Made by a program: the position numbers and the translations under genes. 64,000 nt of DNA from Halorubrum depositum. Its GTDB lineage: Archaea > Halobacteriota > Halobacteria > Halobacteriales > Haloferacaceae. Positions 24,857 through 32,510 of this stretch are shown in pieces. The stretch's first letter is position 1. The number at the start of each line of letters is the position of its first letter. The notes under the pieces were generated by a model. That model saw only the letters and a list, made by a program, of their open reading frames with translations, was not told the DNA's origin and did no database searches. The DNA is taken from contig NZ_VCNM01000004.1 of the NCBI RefSeq assembly GCF_007671725.1, positions 62,001-126,000 on the forward strand, read 5' to 3'.

Positions 24857-25534
24857 ATGTTGAGCGCGATCATGGAGGACTATCTCAAAGCGATCTATTC
24901 TCTTCAGAACGAAACAGACGGCCGGGTACGAACTTCGGTGCTCGCTGAGTATATCGACGTAGAGCAATCGACGGTTACCAGTATGATGAAAAAATTATCA
25001 GAGCGTGATTTCGTGCAGTACGAGCCCTACAAGGGAGTTGAGCTCACTGATACTGGGGTTCCTATTGCTCTCGAAATCATTCGCCATCACCGACTGTTAG
25101 AACGATATCTGACGGACCACCTCGAGTATGATTGGGCAGAGGTACACGACGAAGCAGATCGCCTCGAACACCACATCAGCAGTAAGTTTGCCGACCGGAT
25201 TGCAGAGCAGCTAGGACAACCAGCGGTTGACCCGCATGGCGACCCAATTCCCACCGCGGATCTGGATGTATCGGGAGCAAAGGATGGTGAACGTCTTGCT
25301 GATCATCAAGTGGGTGACAGCGTTCAGATCGTACGGGTTCCGGACACCGATCCAGATCTCCTCCGGTACCTGTCCAAACATGGGATTCATCCCGGAACTG
25401 TCGTAGATGTTGTCGAGATTGCGCCATTCGGAATGGTCACACTTGACCCTGATAACGGAGATGGTCCGGTTGCGCTACCCGAAGAAGTCGCACGTTCCAT
25501 ATCCACCCAATCTCTCACACAGAGTTCTCACTGA
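24857..25534 (+). CDS. DtxR/MntR-family metal-dependent repressor
   Basis: About 225 residues. The N-terminal winged helix (MLSAIMEDYLKAIYSLQ, then EYIDVEQSTVTSMMKKLSER) leads into the metal-binding dimerisation domain (HHRLLERYL, EVHDEADRLEHHIS with Glu and His ligands). A C-terminal FeoA-like SH3 domain (VGDSVQIVRVPDTDP ...) completes it. Such proteins sense Fe2+ or Mn2+ and repress uptake genes. I chose ATG 24857 over two upstream starts, because the operator and TATA box precede it and because family members begin MLSA-MEDYLKAIY. Divergent from the element genes and upstream of the oxidase-permease genes. Confidence 0.88.
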   Translation: MLSAIMEDYLKAIYSLQNETDGRVRTSVLAEYIDVEQSTVTSMMKKLSERDFVQYEPYKGVELTDTGVPIALEIIRHHRLLERYLTDHLEYDWAEVHDEADRLEHHISSKFADRIAEQLGQPAVDPHGDPIPTADLDVSGAKDGERLADHQVGDSVQIVRVPDTDPDLLRYLSKHGIHPGTVVDVVEIAPFGMVTLDPDNGDGPVALPEEVARSISTQSLTQSSH

Positions 25535-25563
25535 GAAGCTCGGAAGTCTGCTAGTCCATTTTT

Positions 25564-25607
25564 AGTTTAGATCTACTCAAAGTTTAGATGGGTCTAATTT
25601 ATATATT
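25564..25607 (+). promoter_or_regulatory. operator and TATA box of the oxidase-permease operon
   Basis: TTAG-ATGGGT-CTAA (25584-25597), with arms TTAGA/TCTAA, stands directly before a TATA-like TTTATATATT (25598-25607). A weaker half-matching copy, TTAG-ATCTAC-TCAA, lies at 25567-25580. The start ATG at 25663 would give a leader of about 30 bases. Binding by the DtxR-family regulator next door is the natural reading. Confidence 0.6.
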
Positions 25608-25662
25608 GGGATCATCCACTATCACATATGGGTATCCGAATAGTCAACCCGTCGAGGAGATC

Positions 25663-26922
25663 ATGCCCTCGATAGATTACGAGAGTGCGGCAGATGTCAC
25701 CAAACGACTCGAACAGCGTTTGGTTGAATCACTCACCGGTGAAACGAGCGTCAGTCGTCGCACGGTACTCGGCAGTCTTGGTGTCGCGGGAAGTGCCGCC
25801 GTTGGACTCGGGAGTTCACGTGCAAGTGCGTCACCCGGCCACGAGGGCGATGATACACACGGTAACTTCGGTGCGGTGGGCGAATACCGAGATTTGGACT
25901 TCGATCCGCACGAGTTCCTCACCGCGTTCAATACCGGAGACAGCGGGCAGGATAACGTTCCGCAGCAGGTCTACGAGGAGGATGGTCGAACCGTACGGGA
26001 GTTCGAATTCACCGCGGTCGACACAACGATCACCATCGCGCCGGGCGTCGAGTTCCAAGCGTGGGCATTCAACGGTCAGGTGCCGGGCCCCACGATCCGT
26101 GCTGTTGAGGGCGACCTAATTCGCGTCAAATTCACGAACCTCGGACGGCACGCTCACACGATCCATCCGCATCTGAAGAACCTTAACCCGCGAATGGATG
26201 GGATCCCCCAGAACGGGCCGGGTGTGCTCGATACGGGAGAATCATTCACCTACGAGTGGATTGCCCAACCAGCCGGTACGCACTTCTATCACTGCCACTC
26301 GCTCCCGCTGAAAGAACACATCCACCGCGGACTCTACGGCACGATCATCGTCGATCCGGACCCCGAACGCGTCAGGGAGAATCCACGCGATTACGTCAAT
26401 TATCCCGGCCCGATTACCGACGACATGCGGACGCGGTTCGTCGAAGAGGCGAAGAGCCGGAACCACGAGTACGCCGAAAACGACGCCGTCAACGAGATGG
26501 TCATGGTGATGAACTCGTTCGACACCAACTTCGACGGCGGGAACGAGGTCTACGCGGCGAACACACGGGCGTTCGCATACGGGGTCGGTAGTACCGACGG
26601 CACCGGCAACTGGACAGCCGGCGAGACGAAGCGTCCCATCCAGATCGACAAGAACGAACGGCAACGCGTGTACCTCTCCAATGCGACTGAGTTCGACCTC
26701 ATCAACTCGTTCCACACGCACTCGCAGTTCTTCGATTACTATGATCACGGGACGACGCTGACACCGACGCGCAAGACCGTGGACACGATCATGCAGACGC
26801 AGGCGCAGCGCGGTATCATCGAGCTCGACTACTCGGACCACGAACCCGGGCTGTACATGTTCCACGCCCACCAGTCCGAGTTCGCCGAACTCGGCTGGAT
26901 GAGCTTTTTCGAGGTGGTCTAA
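25663..26922 (+). CDS. multicopper oxidase, Tat-exported, possible ferroxidase
   Basis: 419 residues. A Tat signal (SRRTVLGSLGVAGSAAVGLG) is followed by two cupredoxin domains. Copper ligand motifs are HAHTIHPH (near 162), HFYHCHSLPLKEH (near 206), FHTHSQ (near 349) and FHAHQSE (near 400). The Cys of HCH is the likely type 1 copper ligand in domain 1, so this is a small two-domain laccase-like enzyme rather than a nitrite reductase. I preferred ATG 25663 because the promoter lies inside the longer reading. It stands 1 base before the ZIP permease gene, so metal oxidation (Fe2+ or Mn2+) coupled to uptake is an attractive role. Confidence 0.8.
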   Translation: MPSIDYESAADVTKRLEQRLVESLTGETSVSRRTVLGSLGVAGSAAVGLGSSRASASPGHEGDDTHGNFGAVGEYRDLDFDPHEFLTAFNTGDSGQDNVPQQVYEEDGRTVREFEFTAVDTTITIAPGVEFQAWAFNGQVPGPTIRAVEGDLIRVKFTNLGRHAHTIHPHLKNLNPRMDGIPQNGPGVLDTGESFTYEWIAQPAGTHFYHCHSLPLKEHIHRGLYGTIIVDPDPERVRENPRDYVNYPGPITDDMRTRFVEEAKSRNHEYAENDAVNEMVMVMNSFDTNFDGGNEVYAANTRAFAYGVGSTDGTGNWTAGETKRPIQIDKNERQRVYLSNATEFDLINSFHTHSQFFDYYDHGTTLTPTRKTVDTIMQTQAQRGIIELDYSDHEPGLYMFHAHQSEFAELGWMSFFEVV

Positions 26923-26923
26923 C

Positions 26924-28180
26924 ATGCCGGATAAGACACAGAAACCGACGGCGGACAGTGGTGTATCTACTGAAAACGAGGTCACACAGCCGCTCGGACT
27001 ACCGCGATGGGTCAGCGCGATACTTCCGATCGTATTGCTCGTGCTCGTCTTGGGTGTGTTCGCGTTTACGTCACCACTCGCCAGTATTCAGAGCGAGAGC
27101 GGTGAACCGCTTCCCGACGTGACGATCACACACACAACGCTTCCGAGCGACGGAACGGTCGTGTTACACGTAACGAACAACGGGCCCGATTCCGTGACGA
27201 TAGCACAGGTCCTCGTCGATGAGGCCTACTGGAATTTTCAGGTCGAAGGAGCCGGTGGCGACCAAACGCTCGCCCCGATGGAAAGCGCACAGATCGTGAT
27301 CCCGTATCACTGGAATCCGGGATGGGATCTCAACGTCGCCCTCGTACTCTCTGACGGGGCGACATTCGAGAATACGATCGTCGCTCCGAATCAGGCACCC
27401 GGATTTAGCCTCAGTCTGCTCTGGACGCTTGCAGTCATCGGGCTGTTCGTCGGCGTGATCCCGGTCGCATTAGGGATGCTCTGGTTCCCCTACATCAAGA
27501 CGATGAGCGATCGGTGGCTGCACGCCGTGCTCTTGTTCGCGGCTGGCGTCCTCGGCTTCTTGGCGTTCGACGCCGGGTTCGAGGCGTTCGAACTTGCTCA
27601 ACGGGTTCCGGGCGCGTACGAGGGCAACCTCTTGGTCGTCTTCGGGATCCTCGGCGCACTCACTCTCGTTCAGGCAATCAGCGCGTGGCGCAAGGGCCGT
27701 GTCGCCGCCGGTGACAGTCGGGCGAGTAGCGGTCTCTGGATCGCCTATCTGGTCGCGGTCGGGATCGGCCTGCACAACCTCGCGGAAGGGCTGGCGATCG
27801 GGAGTTCGTTCGCACTCGGGCGTGTGTCGCTCGGCGCGTTCCTCGTGATCGGGTTCATGCTCCACAACGTGACGGAAGGCCCGGCCGTCGTTGCACCGGT
27901 CGCCCGCGGAGAGCGCCCGTCGTTCAGGCACTTCGCCGCGCTCGGTGTCATCGCCGGTGCCCCCGTCATCCTCGGCGGGTGGATCGGTAGTCTCGCGTAC
28001 TCACCGACGATCGGCGCCTTCTTCCTCGCGATCGGGGTTGGTGCAATCTTACAGGTCAACTGGGAGATCGCGGGAATGGTTCGGGATGCAGGCGGTCGCG
28101 TGGCCAGCGCCACGAACCTGCTCGCGTTCCTGCTCGGCCTCGGCGTGATGTACGTGACCGACCTCTTCGTGGCGCTCTGA
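26924..28180 (+). CDS. ZIP-family metal permease with an N-terminal extracytoplasmic beta domain
   Basis: 418 residues. A first membrane helix (about 31-50) is followed by about 110 residues of beta-rich sequence (VTITHTTLPSDGTVVLHVTN ...) that reads like a cupredoxin fold outside the cell. It has no clear type 1 copper ligands. The rest has about seven helices with the ZIP signatures HNLAEGLAIG (near 282) and HNVTEGPAVV (near 313). ZIP proteins move Zn2+, Fe2+ or Mn2+ inward. The beta-domain fusion is unusual for ZIP and could dock to the oxidase or the halocyanin encoded on either side. Confidence 0.82.
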   Translation: MPDKTQKPTADSGVSTENEVTQPLGLPRWVSAILPIVLLVLVLGVFAFTSPLASIQSESGEPLPDVTITHTTLPSDGTVVLHVTNNGPDSVTIAQVLVDEAYWNFQVEGAGGDQTLAPMESAQIVIPYHWNPGWDLNVALVLSDGATFENTIVAPNQAPGFSLSLLWTLAVIGLFVGVIPVALGMLWFPYIKTMSDRWLHAVLLFAAGVLGFLAFDAGFEAFELAQRVPGAYEGNLLVVFGILGALTLVQAISAWRKGRVAAGDSRASSGLWIAYLVAVGIGLHNLAEGLAIGSSFALGRVSLGAFLVIGFMLHNVTEGPAVVAPVARGERPSFRHFAALGVIAGAPVILGGWIGSLAYSPTIGAFFLAIGVGAILQVNWEIAGMVRDAGGRVASATNLLAFLLGLGVMYVTDLFVAL

Positions 28181-28204
28181 TAGGCACCACTCATCTCTGT
28201 TCCA

Positions 28205-28627
28205 ATGACACTCAAATTCCACAATCGACGGACGGTGTTGCGACTCAGTACTGCCGCCTTGGCGACGCTCAGCACCGCCGGATGTTTGAACGGACAGTCA
28301 CCGTCGACCCTGACCGTCACGATGCCCGACGATCACACGTTTGAGCCGAAGACTGCGACGATCGAAACCGGTGGGACAGTGATGTGGACGAACGAGAGCG
28401 ACATCCAGCACACGGTCACAGCGTACGAAGGCGGGATTCCGGCCGAGGCCGTGTACTTCGCAAGTGGTGGCTTCGAGTCAGAGCGTGCTGCGAGGAACCG
28501 GGTTACTGAGGGACTCATCGCCCCGGGAGAGAACTACGAGCACACGTTCGATCAACCCGGAACGTACGGGTACTGTTGTATTCCGCATGAAAGTTCTGGA
28601 ATGGTTGGGACAATTCGGGTAGAATAA
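28205..28627 (+). CDS. halocyanin-like blue copper lipoprotein
   Basis: 140 residues. A Tat-like signal (NRRTVLRLSTAALATLSTAGC) ends in a lipobox Cys. A single plastocyanin-type domain follows, with ligands His (QHTV, near 68), Cys (YCCIPHE), His and Met (SSGMVG) in the usual C-x-x-H-x4-M pattern. It carries electrons outside the membrane, perhaps as the partner taking electrons from or giving them to the multicopper oxidase. 24 bases after the ZIP gene, same strand. Confidence 0.85.
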   Translation: MTLKFHNRRTVLRLSTAALATLSTAGCLNGQSPSTLTVTMPDDHTFEPKTATIETGGTVMWTNESDIQHTVTAYEGGIPAEAVYFASGGFESERAARNRVTEGLIAPGENYEHTFDQPGTYGYCCIPHESSGMVGTIRVE

Positions 28628-29186
28628 ATGGCAATAGCGGGCTCAGAACCATGTTAGTATTTCGATGACGAAATATTCCTATTCATGTCAACTAGAGTTT
28701 AGATTTTCAAATTCCAAGCGAAACCGAAACCATAGAAAAGAATCACTCTCTACCGCTGGCGTTACCCGGTGTTGTCTCACTACTGATCCTCACCGGTGAA
28801 GATCGAGACGGCCAGTCGTTAGAAACGGATGCCCAAATTAGTCTGAGGTATCTTCTGGCGATCCACTCCGTGGCACGGCTGCTCCTTCGTATTCCATTCG
28901 ATCAGAACTGTTAGTAGGTGGTGACGCGCTCAAAACAGAGATGGTGCTGGTGTAGTTCTCGAATCATCTTCGTGTTCGATCGTGCTATGAAGTACCTGAT
29001 ACATAGAGGTAGTCAATCAAAATAGGTTCACTAACGAGGTGCGAATCCGGGAGAGAATTCCCTCAGACTGTTGTTGAACAGTATGCTGGTCTGAGGAAGT
29101 ATTGGGTGTATCGGTGGTTTTGGGCACTGACGTCTCACTTTCCTCATCGGAGTGTTCTTCTCCATAGGCGTTACAGTAAATACACA
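28628..29186. other. intergenic region
   Basis: About 560 bases with mixed composition. I see no convincing gene, repeat or RNA. A short TTTAGATTTTCAAA near 28691 resembles half of the metal-regulator box, which is too weak to call. Confidence 0.35.
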
Positions 29187-29187
29187 T
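29017..29187 (-). CDS. possible small CxxC protein
   Basis: 56 residues starting MCIYCNAYGEEHSDEES. The acidic composition and the CIYC pair suggest a real small haloarchaeal protein, but there is no family match and no strong ribosome site. It could be noise. Confidence 0.3.
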   Translation of the reverse strand: MCIYCNAYGEEHSDEESETSVPKTTDTPNTSSDQHTVQQQSEGILSRIRTSLVNLF

Positions 29188-29405
29188 AGTACAAAGAAGG
29201 TGTCCAATCATATAAATATATTTGGTGATAGTATAAAATACATCTGGACAGCTTGATCAAGTCGCGAGAGAACTATTACAATACCAAGAAGTACAACGAA
29301 TCCCAAACTACCGTGTCTTGTTGGCGCGCTTCTCTGATAGGGTTTCGTTCGGAAGAATACCCGTCCTAAAATGTCGACAGCCGAGACATCGGAAACAACC
29401 TGTGA

Positions 29406-29618
29406 TTGAGTTTGAGTAACAAACTGGAGAAGGAATTCAATACAACGAAAACGGTGATCACGTTCGTGGCCCTGCTCGCCATCATTATTGATGAGACGAT
29501 TATGTATCCGATGACCACCAGTATAGTCATGATGGCGAGTGTCGGCCTCATCGTGTTCGGAGTCCTTACACCTCTTCTCGGGACCAAACACGGTGAGTAT
29601 CGAGCAAACCGTACCTAG
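29406..29618 (+). CDS. small membrane protein, family A copy 1
   Basis: 70 residues, TTG start. Two membrane helices and the C-terminal tail LGTKHGEYRANRT. The tail and topology match the protein at 54260-54445 (FGMKHGEFRASP), so both belong to one haloarchaeal small-protein family (I recall the name DUF7333, without certainty). Both copies sit near copper and oxidase genes. Function unknown. Confidence 0.6.
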   Translation: MSLSNKLEKEFNTTKTVITFVALLAIIIDETIMYPMTTSIVMMASVGLIVFGVLTPLLGTKHGEYRANRT

Positions 29619-29905
29619 GTCTGCGTTTGAGATGGGGGAAACACAGAGTTCAACTTTGTATGTATATTAAACATTGGTAGTGAATGAGCGATTTATAGCA
29701 GCCGAGTTAATAAACTTGTAGCGGCTAGTGATGATCTCACCTGACGACGATTCCCACGACAGGAAGTGGTGAATCAATAGATCATACCCCTGAACACGAA
29801 GAGGGGTCTCACGAGCCTAGTCACAGGCATGACCACGACCATGCCGATCCGAGCACGCTCAACACGCAGAACGGGGCGTCAAAAACGGTTTCCCACCGCT
29901 CGAAC

Positions 29906-30166
29906 ATGGGGACGCTGACCCCGCGCGTCCTCGATCTCATCGAAGCCATCCGTCGGGAAGAGCCATCCAGCATCAACGAGACCGCACGGGTTGTCAACCG
30001 GGACGTGAAGAACGTCCACGAGGAACTCAGTCGGCTCGCCCAGTTGGGCATCATCTTCTTTGAAGAAGACGGCCAGAGTAAACGTCCGGTCGTCTGGTTT
30101 GACGAACTCGTCATCAACCTCCCGTTTGATCCGGAAGCCGGTGACACCGCAACCGTCGCACCGTAA
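29906..30166 (+). CDS. winged-helix regulator, N-terminus missing or frameshifted
   Basis: 86 residues. The helix-turn-helix and wing (SSINETARVVNRDVKNVHEE, then FEEDGQSKRPVVWFDE) match the haloarchaeal HVO_A0114-type DNA-binding family, which usually has 40-50 more residues in front. The frame is open upstream to 29732 and encodes a His/Asp-rich stretch (SHEPSHRHDHDHAD) without a start codon. An ATG at 29731 (MISPDDDSHDRK) is one base out of frame. So a single indel probably truncated a metal-sensing regulator. Confidence 0.6.
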   Translation: MGTLTPRVLDLIEAIRREEPSSINETARVVNRDVKNVHEELSRLAQLGIIFFEEDGQSKRPVVWFDELVINLPFDPEAGDTATVAP

Positions 30167-30488
30167 GGCCCGGCGAGTTTATACCATATCGAAAGTTGCA
30201 ATTTGAAATTCGAATAACCCTTATATCGGCTTCGTTGAAACATGCTGCGAGTAATACTGTTGACCCACTCGCGGCCATTACAGTCACGCTCTATATACGA
30301 AGGGAGGACACGAGTATATGTATCAGTGGCGGCGAAAGTCACCTACCAGAAGATGATGGCAGGCAGTCAGAATTCAAACAGACTAGATATGCGGCATACG
30401 GTATGGAAGACCGTATGCTACAGCAAGTGACGCGGATCTACGACAACCGATCACGGAACAAGACGAGCTACGAGAATTTCCGGGACGT
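30167..30488. other. intergenic region with unresolved coding traces
   Basis: About 320 bases. A short frame (MEDRMLQQVTRIYDNRSRNK near 30403) leads towards the next gene but in another phase, as if the next protein once had a longer N-terminus. Nothing firm can be called. Confidence 0.3.
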
Positions 30489-30692
30489 ATGTGCTCTGAC
30501 AACGACGCCACCGATGCCAATTCGCTGGTCTACGTCGGCGTTTTCTGCGTGAGTATGACCTCGGTTTTGTTCATGCGCTACACCAGCGCAGAGAGCGGCG
30601 AAATGTTCGGATTCGTGGTTCCGTTCATCAGCGTGATCGTCTTCCTCTCGCTCAGCGAACAGGATCGGCGAATTGTCGAAGAGGACGAGTGA
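30489..30692 (+). CDS. small membrane protein
   Basis: 67 residues with two membrane helices (LVYVGVFCVSMTSVLFM and FGFVVPFISVIVFLSL) and an acidic tail. Convergent with the antiporter operon, whose last stop is at 30723. No known family. The N-terminus may be shortened by a frameshift (see the preceding region). Confidence 0.45.
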   Translation: MCSDNDATDANSLVYVGVFCVSMTSVLFMRYTSAESGEMFGFVVPFISVIVFLSLSEQDRRIVEEDE

Positions 30693-30722
30693 GATGCACG
30701 AACCGGCGGCTCAACTCTCTCG

Positions 30723-32510
30723 CTACCCGAGCAGGAACACGAGCAGCGCGACACCAGCCGCGAGCGTCAAGAAGAGGACGCTCCGACCGATGCCCGCCCG
30801 GATCTCGACGTCGGCGCCGAGCGCCGAGACGGCCGCTCGCGGGTGCGTCGCGGTCCGCTTGACGCCGGCGACCAGCCGCATCACGACGCGGTCGACGGCA
30901 GCCCACAGCTCCGTGACGCCCCAGACTGTTCCCCGGCTCAGGTAGAATGCGGCCGGGTACGTCACCGCGTCGACGTCGCGCATATGGTGGGCGAGCCAGC
31001 CGAGCGGGCGCTTCAGCGCGAAGAAGCCGACGAAGCCGGTCACGAGTAGCGCCGCGCTCTCCGTCAGGTGGCTCGCGCTGTACGGGTGCAGTTCCGGCGC
31101 GACCGCGGCAGTGAACGGCATCAGTTCGACGAGGTAACCGTAGGTGAGCGGCGTGCCGAAGAAGACACAGGCGCCGCCCGCCAGGAGCATCCCCGCCGTC
31201 TGGAACGGCGTCGCGTCTTTCGGCGATAGCGTCGCCGACCCGTGAAAGAACATATAGTAGCCGAGCTTGATGAACGACATGAACGTCCCCACGCCGCCGA
31301 GGATCAGCAGCCACCACAGCAGCCCTTGGCCGAACAGCAGCTCGAAGTTGTGGACCTCGTGGGCGGAGGAGATCACCATCCCCTTCGAAATGAACCCGTT
31401 GAACCCCGGAACGGCGGTAATCGAGGCCGCACCCACGAGGTAGACGAGAAAGGTGATCGGCATCTCCCGCCAGAGTCCGCCCATGTCCCTGATGTCCTCG
31501 ACGCCGGTACGGTAGACGACGACACCGACTGCCATGAACAGGAGGCTCTTGTAGAGGACGTTGTTGAACAGGTGCGCGAACCCGCCGGTGACGGCGAACT
31601 CGCCGACAGCAGTCGCGAGCCCGAGTCCGGCGAGCATGTAGCCGACCTGCGCCTGGATGTGGTACGACAGCAGGCGACGCGGATCGTACTGCAGCAGCGC
31701 GAAGAACGCGCCGTAGACGGCCATGAACCCGCCGAGATACGCGAGCCACATCCCGCCCTCCGGGAACGCACGGTACATCACGTACACCGCGGTCTTCGTC
31801 GTGAACACCGAGAGGAACACCGACGCCGCGACGTGCGGGCGCGGGTAGGTGTCCGGCAGCCACGTGTGCAGGAAGATGAACCCGCAGTTGACGCCGATCC
31901 CGATCGCGGCGAGTAGCGTCGCGGAGGCGTGGATCCCGGTCGTCGACGAGAACAGGAATATCTCGCCGGCCGGCACGCTCCCGAGCATCGCCGCGCCGTG
32001 GACGACGACCGCGCCGAGGAAGAATGTCCCGCCGATGCCGTGGAACAGCGCGTAGCGGTAGCCGGCCCGCACCGCTTCCCCGCCGTACTGCCACACCAGC
32101 AGCGTCGAGGTGACGGCCATCAGCTCCCAGAAGAAGATCAGGGTGAGCCAGTCGCCGGCGTAGATCGTCCCGATCGTCGAGGCGACGTAGATGAGCGCGA
32201 ACGCAGTCACCCACGTGGGCGCCTCGGTGCCGTACGCGTACAGCACCGCCGCGGTCGCGAGGAAGCCGACGACGACCCCCATCAAAAGCGAGAACTGATC
32301 GACGTTGAAGAAGACCACGTCGAAGCCGAGGAACTGTGTCGCGAGGTACGTCCCCGCGCCGCCGTCGCCGAGCAGGACGGCCTGCGCGAAGGTGAACGCC
32401 GTCGCCAGCGCGGCCACTGCGTGACCGGACCGGCGCGGGAGCGCGAGCACGGCGAGGGCGGCGAAGGCGAGCAGCACGTACGGAGGCACCGAGGTGAGAA
32501 TCGGGTTCAC
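30723..32510 (-). CDS. proton-conducting membrane subunit, NuoL/MrpA-like
   Basis: About 595 residues with 14-16 membrane helices. It has the proton-conducting transporter core: FFWELMAVTSTLLVWQY (Glu in TM5), HTWLPDTYPRPHV, and Lys-bearing helices (NNVLYKSLLFMAVG). The start is GTG at 32510, overlapping the preceding stop as GTGA. These subunits move H+ or Na+ and occur in complex I, Mrp antiporters and CO2-uptake complexes. The partner set here is only one NuoN/MrpD-like subunit and one small protein, so which complex it belongs to is open. Confidence 0.8.
   Translation of the reverse strand: MNPILTSVPPYVLLAFAALAVLALPRRSGHAVAALATAFTFAQAVLLGDGGAGTYLATQFLGFDVVFFNVDQFSLLMGVVVGFLATAAVLYAYGTEAPTWVTAFALIYVASTIGTIYAGDWLTLIFFWELMAVTSTLLVWQYGGEAVRAGYRYALFHGIGGTFFLGAVVVHGAAMLGSVPAGEIFLFSSTTGIHASATLLAAIGIGVNCGFIFLHTWLPDTYPRPHVAASVFLSVFTTKTAVYVMYRAFPEGGMWLAYLGGFMAVYGAFFALLQYDPRRLLSYHIQAQVGYMLAGLGLATAVGEFAVTGGFAHLFNNVLYKSLLFMAVGVVVYRTGVEDIRDMGGLWREMPITFLVYLVGAASITAVPGFNGFISKGMVISSAHEVHNFELLFGQGLLWWLLILGGVGTFMSFIKLGYYMFFHGSATLSPKDATPFQTAGMLLAGGACVFFGTPLTYGYLVELMPFTAAVAPELHPYSASHLTESAALLVTGFVGFFALKRPLGWLAHHMRDVDAVTYPAAFYLSRGTVWGVTELWAAVDRVVMRLVAGVKRTATHPRAAVSALGADVEIRAGIGRSVLFLTLAAGVALLVFLLG

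Noticed and set aside
25663-26922. Copper nitrite reductase (NirK) for the multicopper oxidase
   Set aside because: HCH and HAH motifs point to a trinuclear copper site of laccase-like enzymes, and no denitrification gene is near.
30652-32214. A 520-codon minus-strand frame inside the NuoL-like gene
   Set aside because: Arg/Ala/His-rich with no structure; the overlapping frame has the proton-channel motifs.
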